Part shown: one piece after another, positions 8,670 through 17,124 of the stretch
How positions within the stretch are numbered: the stretch's first letter is position 1
Layout: the number at the start of each line of letters is the position of its first letter
Origin: Actinomycetota bacterium
GTDB taxonomy: Bacteria > Actinomycetota > Acidimicrobiia > Acidimicrobiales > Ilumatobacteraceae
DNA: 64,000 bases
Assembly (NCBI GenBank): GCA_009919275.1
Contig: RGCG01000001.1
Coordinates: 24,066 to 88,065 of the forward strand
Direction: 5' to 3'
The notes under the pieces: model-generated
What the model was told of the DNA's origin: nothing
Database searches by the model: none
What the model saw: only the letters and a program-made list of their open reading frames with translations
Position numbers and translations under genes: made by a program

Positions 8670-9539
8670 TCAACTCGTCGGTGCCGCAAGGCCGGCGATG
8701 TAGTCGGCGAACCGATCGGGGTCCTCCATCGGACCGAAGTGTGACACGTCATCCCACGCCTCGAACCGGGCGCCGGGTACTTGTTCGGCGATGCGCGGTG
8801 CGATTGCCGATGGCTGGTACTGCTGCTCGGGGCTGCCAACCACCCACAAAGGCACGCGCAAGGACGACAACGAGTCCCACGTCTGGTGACCACCACCGGT
8901 TTCGTAGGTTCGCGCTTCGTGCTCGGGATTGCACTTCAACGTCACGCCGTCCGGGGACGAGCGAAAGCCGTAATCGACGTAGGCGTCGAGCGCATCGGTA
9001 CGAAATGCCGACATCGGTGGTTTCGAGGCGAAGTTCGACTTTGCGTCGGCGAGTGACGCAAAGGTCGCGCGGCGCTTTCGTGTTGCGGCAGCAAGAGGAT
9101 TGGGCGGCAGATCCGAGGGTCGGAAACCTGACTGCGGAAAAATGATCGGCTCGAACGCGACGATGCCGCGGAAGAGGTCGGGCTGTCGGAGCGCGGCCAT
9201 CACCAAGGTTGCACCGCCCATCGAGTGTCCCGCGGCGAACAAGGGACCGGGTCGCACGCTGCCAACGAGATGACGTGCGACGGCAAGGGAGTCTTCGCCG
9301 AACTCTTCCCAGCGCACCGTCCAGCCCTCGGGCACGACCGAATCGCCGTAGCCGCGGTGGTCGTGGGCCCAGACGTCGAAACGACCCTCGAGTCGTTTGG
9401 CAACGGGAAGCCAGCATCGGCCGTGGAAGCCCGTGGCGTGAGAGAGAAGGACGACGGGGTGTGCGCCGGGCTCACAGTCCGACAAGTGGTGGAGCGCGAG
9501 AACGATGCCGTTGGTCGACTCGACGTGAACCGTCTTCAC
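8670..9539 (-). CDS. Alpha/beta hydrolase
   Basis: 289-residue alpha/beta hydrolase. The nucleophile elbow is AAGHSMGGA (GxSxG), the oxyanion strand is PVVLLSHATGFHGR, and the C-terminal catalytic histidine is in DVSHFGPMEDPD. The region VWAHDHRGYGDS is the typical strand after the oxyanion loop. It lies in a lipid-related operon and its ATG overlaps the stop of the acyl-CoA dehydrogenase gene by four bases (ATGA). A lipase or esterase role is likely, but the substrate is not determinable. Confidence 0.85.
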   Translation of the reverse strand: MKTVHVESTNGIVLALHHLSDCEPGAHPVVLLSHATGFHGRCWLPVAKRLEGRFDVWAHDHRGYGDSVVPEGWTVRWEEFGEDSLAVARHLVGSVRPGPLFAAGHSMGGATLVMAALRQPDLFRGIVAFEPIIFPQSGFRPSDLPPNPLAAATRKRRATFASLADAKSNFASKPPMSAFRTDALDAYVDYGFRSSPDGVTLKCNPEHEARTYETGGGHQTWDSLSSLRVPLWVVGSPEQQYQPSAIAPRIAEQVPGARFEAWDDVSHFGPMEDPDRFADYIAGLAAPTS

Positions 9540-10672
9540 GAAGCGGAACCCTTTGGTTCGCTGTATTTGGGTTCACGCGGAAGGCCGAGGAGGCGTTCAC
9601 CGATGATGTTGCGCTGAACCTGGCTGGTGCCGCCGGCGATGCGTCCGCCGGGTGCGGACAGCATTCCGGTCGCGTCACTGCCCTCGAGGAGTGCGGGTGC
9701 GCCCGATATGTCACCCTTCAACATTGCGGTGTCGAACATCATCTCGGTGATGCCGAGTTTCATGAGCGAGGCGGCGGTCGACGCCTCGGGCCCCTGGCGC
9801 TTGCCCATCGCCTTGAATGCGTGACCGCGCGACAAGAGTTGTGCAAGTCGATCGCGACTCGACGAATCGAGTTCGCGGCTTGCACCGAGTTGAGCCATCG
9901 CCTCGAGCCGGCGCTCGAGACCAATGACGCTCGCCCCAATGTGACCGCGTTCGCTCGTCAACACCGCCATGCCAACACCCCACCCGCCGTGCAGCGGCCC
10001 GAGGAGGCATTCGGCCGGTAGCTCGACGTCGGTGAAGAAGACCTCGTCGAACTCGGCCTCGCCCGTCATCTGCCGCAGTGGTCGTATCTCGATGCCGGGG
10101 GTGTCCATCGGGCACAGAAAGAACGAAATACCTTCGTGCTTCGGTGCGTCGGAATCGGTGCGCGCCATCAAGATGCCCCAGTTGCTGTAACGCCCGCCGC
10201 TGCACCACACTTTCTGGCCGTTCACGATGAAACGTTCGCCGTCGCGTACCGCTTTTGTCGTCAAGCCGCCGAGGTCGCTTCCGGCGCCGGGTTCGCTGAA
10301 CAACTGGCACCACACATGTTCCGCGCCGAGCGTCGCGCGAAGGTGCAGCGACTGTTGTTCGGGAGTGCCGAACCGCAGAATCGACCCACCGGCGAGAACG
10401 AGACCGACCATGTTCAGCACCGGTGGTACGCCGTGGCGCGCACAGAGTTCGATCCAAGCCGCCGTGTGGGCCGGGGTGAGCCCGCGACCGCCGTGCTCGA
10501 CCGGCCAATGGATGCCGGTGAAGCCGGCGTCGTTCAGTCGGATCTGCCAGGAGCGTCCGGCCGCGATGAGATCGGGAGGACAAATGGCACCGTAGTCCCG
10601 CGGTGCCGCCGACGCGTTCGCCGTCAACCACGCCGCGGCGCGCGAACGGAATTCGTCGACGGTCTCCGTCAT
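9536..10672 (-). CDS. Acyl-CoA dehydrogenase (FadE-like)
   Basis: 378-residue flavoprotein that introduces the alpha-beta double bond in acyl-CoAs. Signatures are WCQLFSEPGAGSDL (FAD/substrate loop), VNGQKVWCSGG, and the C-terminal GGTSQVQRNIIGERLLGLP. Some actinobacterial acyl-CoA dehydrogenases of this length work as heterotetramers with a non-identical partner. The similar gene at 13312 could be such a partner, but it is on the other strand and no pairing is shown here. It lies one gene upstream of the hydrolase and next to an SDR and an acyl-CoA synthetase. Confidence 0.9.
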   Translation of the reverse strand: MTETVDEFRSRAAAWLTANASAAPRDYGAICPPDLIAAGRSWQIRLNDAGFTGIHWPVEHGGRGLTPAHTAAWIELCARHGVPPVLNMVGLVLAGGSILRFGTPEQQSLHLRATLGAEHVWCQLFSEPGAGSDLGGLTTKAVRDGERFIVNGQKVWCSGGRYSNWGILMARTDSDAPKHEGISFFLCPMDTPGIEIRPLRQMTGEAEFDEVFFTDVELPAECLLGPLHGGWGVGMAVLTSERGHIGASVIGLERRLEAMAQLGASRELDSSSRDRLAQLLSRGHAFKAMGKRQGPEASTAASLMKLGITEMMFDTAMLKGDISGAPALLEGSDATGMLSAPGGRIAGGTSQVQRNIIGERLLGLPREPKYSEPKGSAS

Positions 10673-10676
10673 CTGC

Positions 10677-11570
10677 TTACTTCAACTTGTTGAAGAACGC
10701 AGCGGTTTCTTCGGCGAGATTCTGGGGGACGAAGTAGTCCTTCTGGCTCATGATGGCATCCCAGTTGTCGCGCACGTCTTCGAGCGTGTGGTCGGGCTTC
10801 GTGTAGCCCTGGGTCTCGCCGAAGAACACATTTGCGACGCGACCACCGCCGACGCTGTACACCTGTCCGGTGACGGGGCAGTCTTCGTGGGCGAGCCAGG
10901 CGACGATGGGCGACACCTGTGACGGGTCGAGCTTGTCGGCGAGCGCACCCATCAGGTCTTCGGTCATGCGCGTGAGGGCGAGCGGCGCGATTGCGTTCGC
11001 CTTGATGTTGTATTTCGCTCCCTCGACCGCGAGGACACGGGTGAAGCCAACGAGGCCCAACTTCGCTGCGCCGTAGTTGGTCTGACCGAAGTTGCCGAAG
11101 ATGCCCGCGGCAGACGAGGTGGAGATGATGCGTCCGTAACCCTGCTCGCGCATCAACACCCACGCGGGCTGCGTGACATGGAACGCGCCCTTCAGGTGGA
11201 CGTCGAAGACGGGATTCATGAGATCCGGCGACATGTTGTGGAACGACTTGTCGCGGAGGATGCCGGCGTTGTTGATGACGATGTCGACGCGTCCAAAAGT
11301 GTCGACCGCGGTCTTCACGATCGCCGCGCCACCTTCGGGCGTTGCGACCGAGTTGTGGTCGGCCACGGCCTCGCCGCCCGCGGCTTTGATTTCATCGACG
11401 ACCTTTTGCGCCGCCGAGGCGTCGCCACCGGTTCCGTCGATGTTGCCGCCGAGGTCGTTCACGACGACGAGAGCGCCGCGCTTGGCGAGGAGCAAGGCGT
11501 GCTGGCGACCGAGGCCTCCACCTGCTCCGGTGATGATCGCAACCTTGCCGTCGAAACCGAGATCTGCCAT
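10677..11570 (-). CDS. MFE-2/HSD17B4-type short-chain dehydrogenase
   Basis: 297-residue SDR resembling the dehydrogenase domain of peroxisomal multifunctional enzyme 2, which oxidises 3-hydroxyacyl-CoA to 3-ketoacyl-CoA. Diagnostic features are GAGGGLGRQHALLLA, VVVNDLGGNIDGTGGD (the long insertion typical of this branch), NNAGILRDKSF, the STSSAAG serine and YGAAK. It is close in type to the SDR at 28425. Its leader contains two tandem GC-rich repeats. The neighbouring acyl-CoA synthetase and dehydrogenase fit a beta-oxidation unit. Confidence 0.88.
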   Translation of the reverse strand: MADLGFDGKVAIITGAGGGLGRQHALLLAKRGALVVVNDLGGNIDGTGGDASAAQKVVDEIKAAGGEAVADHNSVATPEGGAAIVKTAVDTFGRVDIVINNAGILRDKSFHNMSPDLMNPVFDVHLKGAFHVTQPAWVLMREQGYGRIISTSSAAGIFGNFGQTNYGAAKLGLVGFTRVLAVEGAKYNIKANAIAPLALTRMTEDLMGALADKLDPSQVSPIVAWLAHEDCPVTGQVYSVGGGRVANVFFGETQGYTKPDHTLEDVRDNWDAIMSQKDYFVPQNLAEETAAFFNKLK

Positions 11571-11586
11571 TGGGGGGCACCTTTCT

Positions 11587-11638
11587 GTTTGCGCCGTCCT
11601 GTGGCGCCGGTCTGTTCGCGCCGCCGTGTGGCGCGGGT
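11587..11638. repeat. Two tandem 27-bp GC-rich units in the SDR leader
   Basis: Two imperfect copies begin at 11587 and 11614, each reading GTTyGCGCCG then a short variable part and TGTGGCGC. Each unit contains a GCGCC/GGCGC inverted pair that could fold into a small hairpin. They fill the gap between the acyl-CoA synthetase stop (11655) and the SDR start (11570), so in a joint mRNA they would lie directly before the SDR ribosome binding site. Confidence 0.5.
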
Positions 11639-11654
11639 GAACTCTACTTGTGGC

Positions 11655-13286
11655 CTACTTGGTCAAGCCAAGCGCTTCCAGGGCTTCCTGCTTCAGGCGC
11701 TTGTAGTCGAGCTTTCCATTGGGTGCGCGGCCGATCGTGGCGACCGTGATCACGTTCTTGGGCGACTTGTAGGCAGCGAGTGTCGAGCGGACGTGGGCGA
11801 CGAGAGTCGCGGTATCGATGGTTGCCCCGGGACGCGGTTCCACGAGAGCGGTGATCGCCTCGCCGAAGCGCTCGTCGGGCACGCCGACGCAGGCCGCATC
11901 GAGCACGCTCGGGTGGGTCTTCAGAACTTCTTCGACTTCCTCGGGGTAAACCTTCTCACCTCCGGTGTTGATGCACTGACTGCCGCGTCCGAGGAGACGG
12001 ACCGTGCCGTCTGCGTCGACCTCGGCGAAGTCGCCGGGAATCGAGTAGCGCAGTCCATCGATGACAACGAAGGTGGAGGCCGATTTCGCCTCGTCCTTGT
12101 AGTACCCGATCGGCGTGCGTCCGCGCATCGCGATGCGTCCGCGTTCGCCACTGCCCGGTGCGACGTCGCCGCCCTCGTCGTTGATGACGCGCGTGTTCGG
12201 ACCGAGCTTGAAGGTTGCGGTGCTGCTCGAGCCATCGGCACTGGTGGTTGACGACGCCATACCGATTGCCTCGGACGAACCAAGGCTGTCGATGAGGAGC
12301 ATCTTCGGGTGGTGCCGCAACATGCCCGCCTTCGTCTCGGCCGACCACATGACGCCGCTCGAGGTGATGAACTTGAGTGACGAGATGTCGTACTTCCCGG
12401 GGCTTTCGTCGAGAGCACGCAGAATGGGCTTGGCAAACGCATCACCGACGATCGCGATGCTGTTCACGCGTGCCGACTGCACAACTTCGAGCAGTTCCTT
12501 TGCGTCGAATGTCCGGCTCGTCATGGTGGCGACCGCACCGCCGAGTGCGAGCGCCCACATTGCGTTCATCGCGCCGGTGCCATGCATCAACGGGGCAGCA
12601 GGCATGTTGACGGGGCCAGGTTTCGATACGCGCGCCTCGAGTGCCGTCAGGTCCTTGTGCGCTGGTAGCGGCACCTTGGATGGGGCATCGAGGCTGCCGA
12701 CCATGTCGTCCTGTCGCCACATGACCCCCTTCGGCATTCCGGTCGTGCCGCCGGTGTAGAGGAAGTAGAGGTCGTCACCGCTGCGCTGCCATGCGGGTGC
12801 GGGCTGCGAGATGTTCGAGTTCGCAGCCGACTCGTACGACACCGCCCAGTCGGGGCAGGGGTGCGTGCCGTCGTCGACCCAGATCCACGTCTTGACGTTC
12901 GGCACCCGCGACCGCACGGCTGCGCATCGTTCGGTGTAGGTGGCGTGGAAGATCACGGCAACGGAGTCGGAGTTGTCCCAGAGGTAGGTGAGCTCATCTT
13001 CGGTGTAGCGGTAGTTCGTGTTGACGGGAACGAGACTCACCTTGAACAGGCCGAACATCGACTCCATGTACTCGGGACAGTTGTGCATGTACTGGGCGAC
13101 TTTGTCCTGGTGTTGCGCGCCGGCGGCGAGAAGCGTGTTGGCGATGCCGTTTGCCCGCTGATCGAAAGCTCGCCAGGTGCGAACCTCGCCGCCGTGAATT
13201 GCTGCCGGTGCATCGGGGAACCGCCGCGCGTGCAGTTCCCACATGTCGGCGAAGTTCCAGCCGGTGTTCGTCGTCGAGGTCGTCAC
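11655..13286 (-). CDS. Acyl-CoA synthetase (FadD-like AMP-binding enzyme)
   Basis: 543-residue ANL-superfamily enzyme that adenylates a carboxylic acid and transfers it to CoA. The AMP-binding P-loop is YTGGTTGMPKGV, followed by the A5-type region DSLGSSEA and the hinge LLGRGSQCINTGGEKVYPEE. The C-terminal lysine is in RAPNGKLDYKRLK. GTG 13286 gives an N-terminus (TTSTTNTGWNFADMWE) that fits the family; a longer frame to 13481 would run into the divergent gene. The acyl specificity is unknown. It heads the minus-strand lipid cluster. Confidence 0.88.
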   Translation of the reverse strand: MTTSTTNTGWNFADMWELHARRFPDAPAAIHGGEVRTWRAFDQRANGIANTLLAAGAQHQDKVAQYMHNCPEYMESMFGLFKVSLVPVNTNYRYTEDELTYLWDNSDSVAVIFHATYTERCAAVRSRVPNVKTWIWVDDGTHPCPDWAVSYESAANSNISQPAPAWQRSGDDLYFLYTGGTTGMPKGVMWRQDDMVGSLDAPSKVPLPAHKDLTALEARVSKPGPVNMPAAPLMHGTGAMNAMWALALGGAVATMTSRTFDAKELLEVVQSARVNSIAIVGDAFAKPILRALDESPGKYDISSLKFITSSGVMWSAETKAGMLRHHPKMLLIDSLGSSEAIGMASSTTSADGSSSTATFKLGPNTRVINDEGGDVAPGSGERGRIAMRGRTPIGYYKDEAKSASTFVVIDGLRYSIPGDFAEVDADGTVRLLGRGSQCINTGGEKVYPEEVEEVLKTHPSVLDAACVGVPDERFGEAITALVEPRPGATIDTATLVAHVRSTLAAYKSPKNVITVATIGRAPNGKLDYKRLKQEALEALGLTK

Positions 13287-13298
13287 GAGGGGCAACAC

Positions 13299-13304
13299 TA
13301 TTCT
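13299..13304 (+). promoter_or_regulatory. -10 box (TATTCT) for a leaderless acyl-CoA dehydrogenase mRNA
   Basis: TATTCT ends seven bases before the GTG at 13312, the spacing expected if transcription starts at the initiation codon. It lies in the 25-base gap between two divergent genes. No -35 box is claimed. Confidence 0.45.
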
Positions 13305-13311
13305 CGGAAGG

Positions 13312-14430
13312 GTGAACCACCTATTGCCCGGCGACGAAGACGAACGAAGAATCGACGTACGTCGTTGGTTGGCCGACAATCCGCGTCCGTCGGGTCGGCA
13401 ACTCGCCGAGGCGGGATACGTTGCGCCACACCTCCCGGCGCCGTGGGGTCTCGGGGCCGACCCCATCCACCAACTCATCATCGATGACGAACTGAAGCGC
13501 GCGGGAGTCTCGCGACCCTCAAATGCAATCGGTATCGGTTGGGCAGGCCCGACGATCGTTCATGCCGGAACCGAGGAACAAAAGCGACGTTACGTGCCGA
13601 AGATCCTCTCGGGTGAGGAAATCTGGTGTCAGTTGTTCAGCGAACCCGAATCGGGCAGCGACCTTGCGAGTCTGCGTACGCGGGCGGTGCTCGATGGCGA
13701 TGAGTGGGTGGTGAACGGCCAGAAGATCTGGACGAGCGGCGCGCAACACTCGAAGTTCGGAATCCTTCTTGCGCGCACCGATCCCGATGCGCCGAAGCAC
13801 CGTGGAATCACCTACTTCATTTGTCCGATGGATGCCCCGGGCATCGAGGTGCGACCGATTCGCGAGATGACCGGTGGTGAAACGTTCAACGAAGTGTTCC
13901 TCACCGACGTGCGACTGTCGCGCGACGCCGTGGTCGGAGACGTCAACGATGGGTGGCGGCTGGCGAAAGTGACTCTCGGAAATGAACGCGTCTCTTTGTC
14001 GACGGGCGGAATTCTCTGGGGTCACGGTCCGACGGCCATGAACCTCGTCGATCAGGTGCGCATGAAGGGCGGTGTCGCCGATCCCGTGCTGCGTCGACGG
14101 GTCGTTGACGTGTGGATGGAGCATCAGATTCTCGAACTCATCCGCATGCGCACGCTCGTTGCCCGACTGCGCGGCGAACAGCCGGGACCCGAAGCGAGCG
14201 TTCGCAAGGTTCTTGCCGACGAACACGGCCAGCACGTTGCTGCGCTCGCGGTCGATCTGATGGGGGCCGAGGGGGTGCTTGGGGCCGATGTCGACATCGA
14301 TCACGCTGTGTGGACCGGCGCTTTTCTCTTTTCCCAGGCACTCACCATCGGCGGGGGAACCGGCAACGTGCAGCGCAACATCGTGGGGGAGCGCGTGCTC
14401 GCCCTGCCCCACGAACCCGGCATCGTCTGA
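13312..14430 (+). CDS. Acyl-CoA dehydrogenase (FadE-like)
   Basis: 372-residue acyl-CoA dehydrogenase with WCQLFSEPESGSDLAS, VNGQKIWTSGAQHS and the C-terminal GGGTGNVQRNIVGERVLALP signature. It resembles the enzyme at 9536 in length and motif spacing, including the shared CPMDxPGIE segment. GTG 13312 is preferred over an in-frame ATG at 13243, which lies inside the divergent acyl-CoA synthetase gene; a TATTCT box seven bases upstream supports a leaderless start. The substrate is unknown. Confidence 0.88.
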   Translation: MNHLLPGDEDERRIDVRRWLADNPRPSGRQLAEAGYVAPHLPAPWGLGADPIHQLIIDDELKRAGVSRPSNAIGIGWAGPTIVHAGTEEQKRRYVPKILSGEEIWCQLFSEPESGSDLASLRTRAVLDGDEWVVNGQKIWTSGAQHSKFGILLARTDPDAPKHRGITYFICPMDAPGIEVRPIREMTGGETFNEVFLTDVRLSRDAVVGDVNDGWRLAKVTLGNERVSLSTGGILWGHGPTAMNLVDQVRMKGGVADPVLRRRVVDVWMEHQILELIRMRTLVARLRGEQPGPEASVRKVLADEHGQHVAALAVDLMGAEGVLGADVDIDHAVWTGAFLFSQALTIGGGTGNVQRNIVGERVLALPHEPGIV

Positions 14431-14446
14431 GGTCCCCGACATTCGC

Positions 14447-14479
14447 TAGTTTGCGTTCACTCGTTTCTTCTCAGGGGGA
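14447..14479 (+). promoter_or_regulatory. TAGTTT -10 box and AGGGGGA ribosome binding site
   Basis: TAGTTT at 14447-14452 and AGGGGGA at 14473-14479 precede the ATG at 14483 by a short leader. The same box-plus-G-run layout is seen before several other single-gene units in the window (22925, 28425, 33645, 42018). Confidence 0.45.
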
Positions 14480-14482
14480 CCC

Positions 14483-15460
14483 ATGAAGCCGTTTCGTTTC
14501 GGAGTTCAGTCGTACAACGCAGAGACACCACAGGCGTGGCGCGACAAGGTGAAAAAGGCCGAGGACCTCGGCTACTCGGCATTCCACCTCGCCGACCACC
14601 TCCTCGGACCCGGCCCCGCGCTGCAGAAGTGCAACCACCCCGTGCAGGGTTTGGCAGCAGTGCCCGCGATGGCCGTCGCAGCCGAGGCAACATCGACCAT
14701 CAAGATCGGTTGCCGTGTGTTCTGTATCGACTATCGCCCGGCAGCAGTGCTCATCAAGGAGGCGGCAACGCTCGACTTCTTCTCGGGCGGACGTCTCGAA
14801 TTCGGACTCGGCGCCGGCTGGCTCGCTGCCGAATACGAAGCGCTCGGTATCACGATGGATCCCGCGGGCGAACGCGTGTCGCGAATGGAGGAATACATCA
14901 GGGCCGCGAAGGTGGCGTTCGCGGGCGGCGAGGTGCACTTCAACGGTGAGCACGTCCGATTGAACGATTACGAGGCGTTGCCCGCACCGGCCAACCCGAA
15001 TGGAATCCAGATCATGGTGGGCGGCGGCAGCAAGCGTGTTCTCTCAATTGCGGGTCGCGAGGCGAACATTGTCTCCTACAACTTCGACAACTCGAGCGGC
15101 AAGATCGGTCCGTCCGGCGCACAGACGAGCACGGCGGAAATGACCGCCCAGAAAGTTGCATGGGTCAAGGCCGGCGCCGAGTCCGTGGGACGCAAGATGT
15201 CGGATCTCGAATTCGAGATCGGCGCGTATTTCACCGTCGTTACTCCCGACCCCGACACCGTCAACGCCAATTTCGCCAAGATGTTCGGGATCACGACCGA
15301 AGACATGCAGGTGCACCCGCACGCGTACATCGGCACCGTCGACCAGATCTGCGACATCATCGAAGAACGCCGCGAGAAATACGGCATCAGCTATTTCACG
15401 GTCAGTGAAGGCAACCTCGATGCCTTCGCTCCCGTGGTCAGCCGTCTGACAGGCAAGTAA
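14483..15460 (+). CDS. Luciferase-like, probable F420-dependent oxidoreductase
   Basis: 325-residue luciferase-fold protein. FRFGVQSYNAETPQAWRDKVKKAEDLGYSA is cut here to its start FRFGVQSYNAE; this is followed by FHLADHLLGPGP, then RLEFGLGAGWLAAEYEA, a hallmark of the actinobacterial F420-type subfamily. The C-terminal part (EIGAYFTVV, YIGTVDQICDII) matches the barrel-closing strands. It has its own promoter-like box and G-rich ribosome binding site. The substrate is unknown; the following acyl-CoA synthetase starts ten bases after its stop, so they may be co-transcribed. Confidence 0.83.
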   Translation: MKPFRFGVQSYNAETPQAWRDKVKKAEDLGYSAFHLADHLLGPGPALQKCNHPVQGLAAVPAMAVAAEATSTIKIGCRVFCIDYRPAAVLIKEAATLDFFSGGRLEFGLGAGWLAAEYEALGITMDPAGERVSRMEEYIRAAKVAFAGGEVHFNGEHVRLNDYEALPAPANPNGIQIMVGGGSKRVLSIAGREANIVSYNFDNSSGKIGPSGAQTSTAEMTAQKVAWVKAGAESVGRKMSDLEFEIGAYFTVVTPDPDTVNANFAKMFGITTEDMQVHPHAYIGTVDQICDIIEERREKYGISYFTVSEGNLDAFAPVVSRLTGK

Positions 15461-15470
15461 TCTCGGCCCC

Positions 15471-17057
15471 ATGGGGCAAGCAATCGCATCAGTAGGCGAC
15501 ATCATCAGGGTGCACGGCGCCGAGCGCGCCGGCCAAACAGCGGTCATCCAGGGTGAGCGCAGCCTCACATGGGGCGAGTTGTACAAGCGGTCGAAGAAAC
15601 TGTCCCAGGCACTTGCCGCGGTCGGTGTGAAGTCCGAAACGCGCGTGTCGTTTCTCGACAAGAACTCGATCGAGCATTTCGAAGTGTTCTTCGCTTGCAG
15701 TCTCTTGAACGCAGTGTCGGTCGATGTGAACTGGCGACTTGCGCCACCCGAAGTTGCCTACATCGTGAACGACGCCGAGTCTCGAGTGTTCATCGCGCAC
15801 AACGAATTCCGTCCGGTGCTCGATGCCATTGCCGGTGAACTCCATCCCGACTCACTCGTGGTCATCATCGGTGGCGACGCGACGCCGGTCGGTGCGCTGC
15901 GCACGGTCGCATACGAGGACTTTCTCGCGGGCGGCGCCGAATCCGATCCCGGCGCGAAGGGTGGAGCCGAGGATGTGGCGTTCCAGCTGTACTCCAGCGG
16001 CACGACGGGTCGACCAAAGGGCGTCATGCTCACGAACAACAACTTCTTTGCGCTCATGCCGCTCGCAAAGGACATGTGGGAGCTCGATGCCGACTCGGTG
16101 AACATGATCGCGATGCCGCTCTTTCACATCGGTGGCGGGGGCTGGGCGGTCGCCGGAATGTACTGCGGCTGCAAGTCGATCATCGTGCGCGATCTCGACC
16201 CCGTCGCAGTGGTGAAGTTGATTCCGCAGCAACGGGTGACCCACGCGTTCCTCGTGCCGGCCGTTCTTCAATTCATGTTGATGGTGCCCGACGTTGACAA
16301 GGGCGACTTTGCCAGCCTCAAGGTGTTCGTGTACGGCGCATCACCCATATCCGAAGATGTGCTCGCGCGTTCGGTCAAGACGTTCAAGTGCAAGTTCTGG
16401 CAGGCCTACGGCCTCACCGAAACCACGGGAGCGGTTGTCAACCTCGCACCCGATGACCACGATCCCGACGGTCCGAACAAGCACCGACTGCGGTCGTGCG
16501 GCAAACCCGGTCCCGGTGTCGGTGTCCGCGTCGTCGACTCGTCGACCGGCAAGGATGTGAAGGTCGGCGACGTCGGCGAGATCTGGTTGAACGGCCCGCA
16601 GATCATGAAGGGCTATTGGAAGATGCCCGAGGCGACGGCCGAGTCGATCGTCGAGGGAGGCTGGTTCCGAAGCGGTGATGCCGGTTATCTCGACGCCGAC
16701 GGCTACCTCTACATCCACGACCGCGTGAAGGACATGATCGTCTCGGGCGGCGAGAACGTTTACCCGGCCGAGGTCGAGAACGTCTTGATGGCGCATCCGG
16801 CGATTGCCGACGTCGCCGTCATCGGAGTGCCGCACGACAAATGGGGCGAAACAGCGAAAGCGATTGTTGTTCGCAAGCCCGGCGTCGAGGTCACCGAACA
16901 AGAGATCATCGACTTCAGCCGCGAGCGTTTGGCCAAGTTCAAATGTCCGACGAGCGTCGATTGGATCGACGCTTTGCCACGTAACCCCAGCGGCAAGGTG
17001 CTGAAGAAGGATCTGCGGGCGCCGTATTGGGCGGGCCGCACCCGCAACGTCAACTGA
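15471..17057 (+). CDS. Acyl-CoA synthetase (long-chain-fatty-acid-CoA ligase-like)
   Basis: 528-residue ANL enzyme. The P-loop is YSSGTTGRPKGV, the adenine motif is QAYGLTETTGAVV, the hinge GYLYIHDRVKDMIVSGGENV and the catalytic lysine motif PRNPSGKVLKKDLR. It activates a carboxylic acid as its CoA thioester. It is only moderately similar to the synthetase at 11655, so it probably takes another substrate. It follows the F420-type gene closely and precedes the metal ABC operon, which has its own promoter. Confidence 0.9.
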   Translation: MGQAIASVGDIIRVHGAERAGQTAVIQGERSLTWGELYKRSKKLSQALAAVGVKSETRVSFLDKNSIEHFEVFFACSLLNAVSVDVNWRLAPPEVAYIVNDAESRVFIAHNEFRPVLDAIAGELHPDSLVVIIGGDATPVGALRTVAYEDFLAGGAESDPGAKGGAEDVAFQLYSSGTTGRPKGVMLTNNNFFALMPLAKDMWELDADSVNMIAMPLFHIGGGGWAVAGMYCGCKSIIVRDLDPVAVVKLIPQQRVTHAFLVPAVLQFMLMVPDVDKGDFASLKVFVYGASPISEDVLARSVKTFKCKFWQAYGLTETTGAVVNLAPDDHDPDGPNKHRLRSCGKPGPGVGVRVVDSSTGKDVKVGDVGEIWLNGPQIMKGYWKMPEATAESIVEGGWFRSGDAGYLDADGYLYIHDRVKDMIVSGGENVYPAEVENVLMAHPAIADVAVIGVPHDKWGETAKAIVVRKPGVEVTEQEIIDFSRERLAKFKCPTSVDWIDALPRNPSGKVLKKDLRAPYWAGRTRNVN

Positions 17058-17111
17058 CCCCGGGGGAACGAGAAATCTTCCGTCCGACGGCGGAAACATC
17101 ACGTTTTGCAA

Positions 17112-17121
17112 TTAGAACTAA
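17112..17121 (+). promoter_or_regulatory. AT-rich promoter with a short TTAG-AA-CTAA inverted repeat before the metal ABC operon
   Basis: The inverted repeat at 17112-17121 overlaps a TAGAAC box that sits six bases before the GTG at 17125. A repeat overlapping the -10 box is where a metal-dependent repressor could bind, but it is short and does not match a Zur consensus that I know. Confidence 0.25.
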
Positions 17122-17124
17122 ATC

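Noticed and set aside
9536..14430. The two acyl-CoA dehydrogenases as an alpha/beta heterotetramer pair
   Set aside because: They are on opposite strands and separated by two genes; both carry the full C-terminal signature, so pairing is not supported by the sequence.
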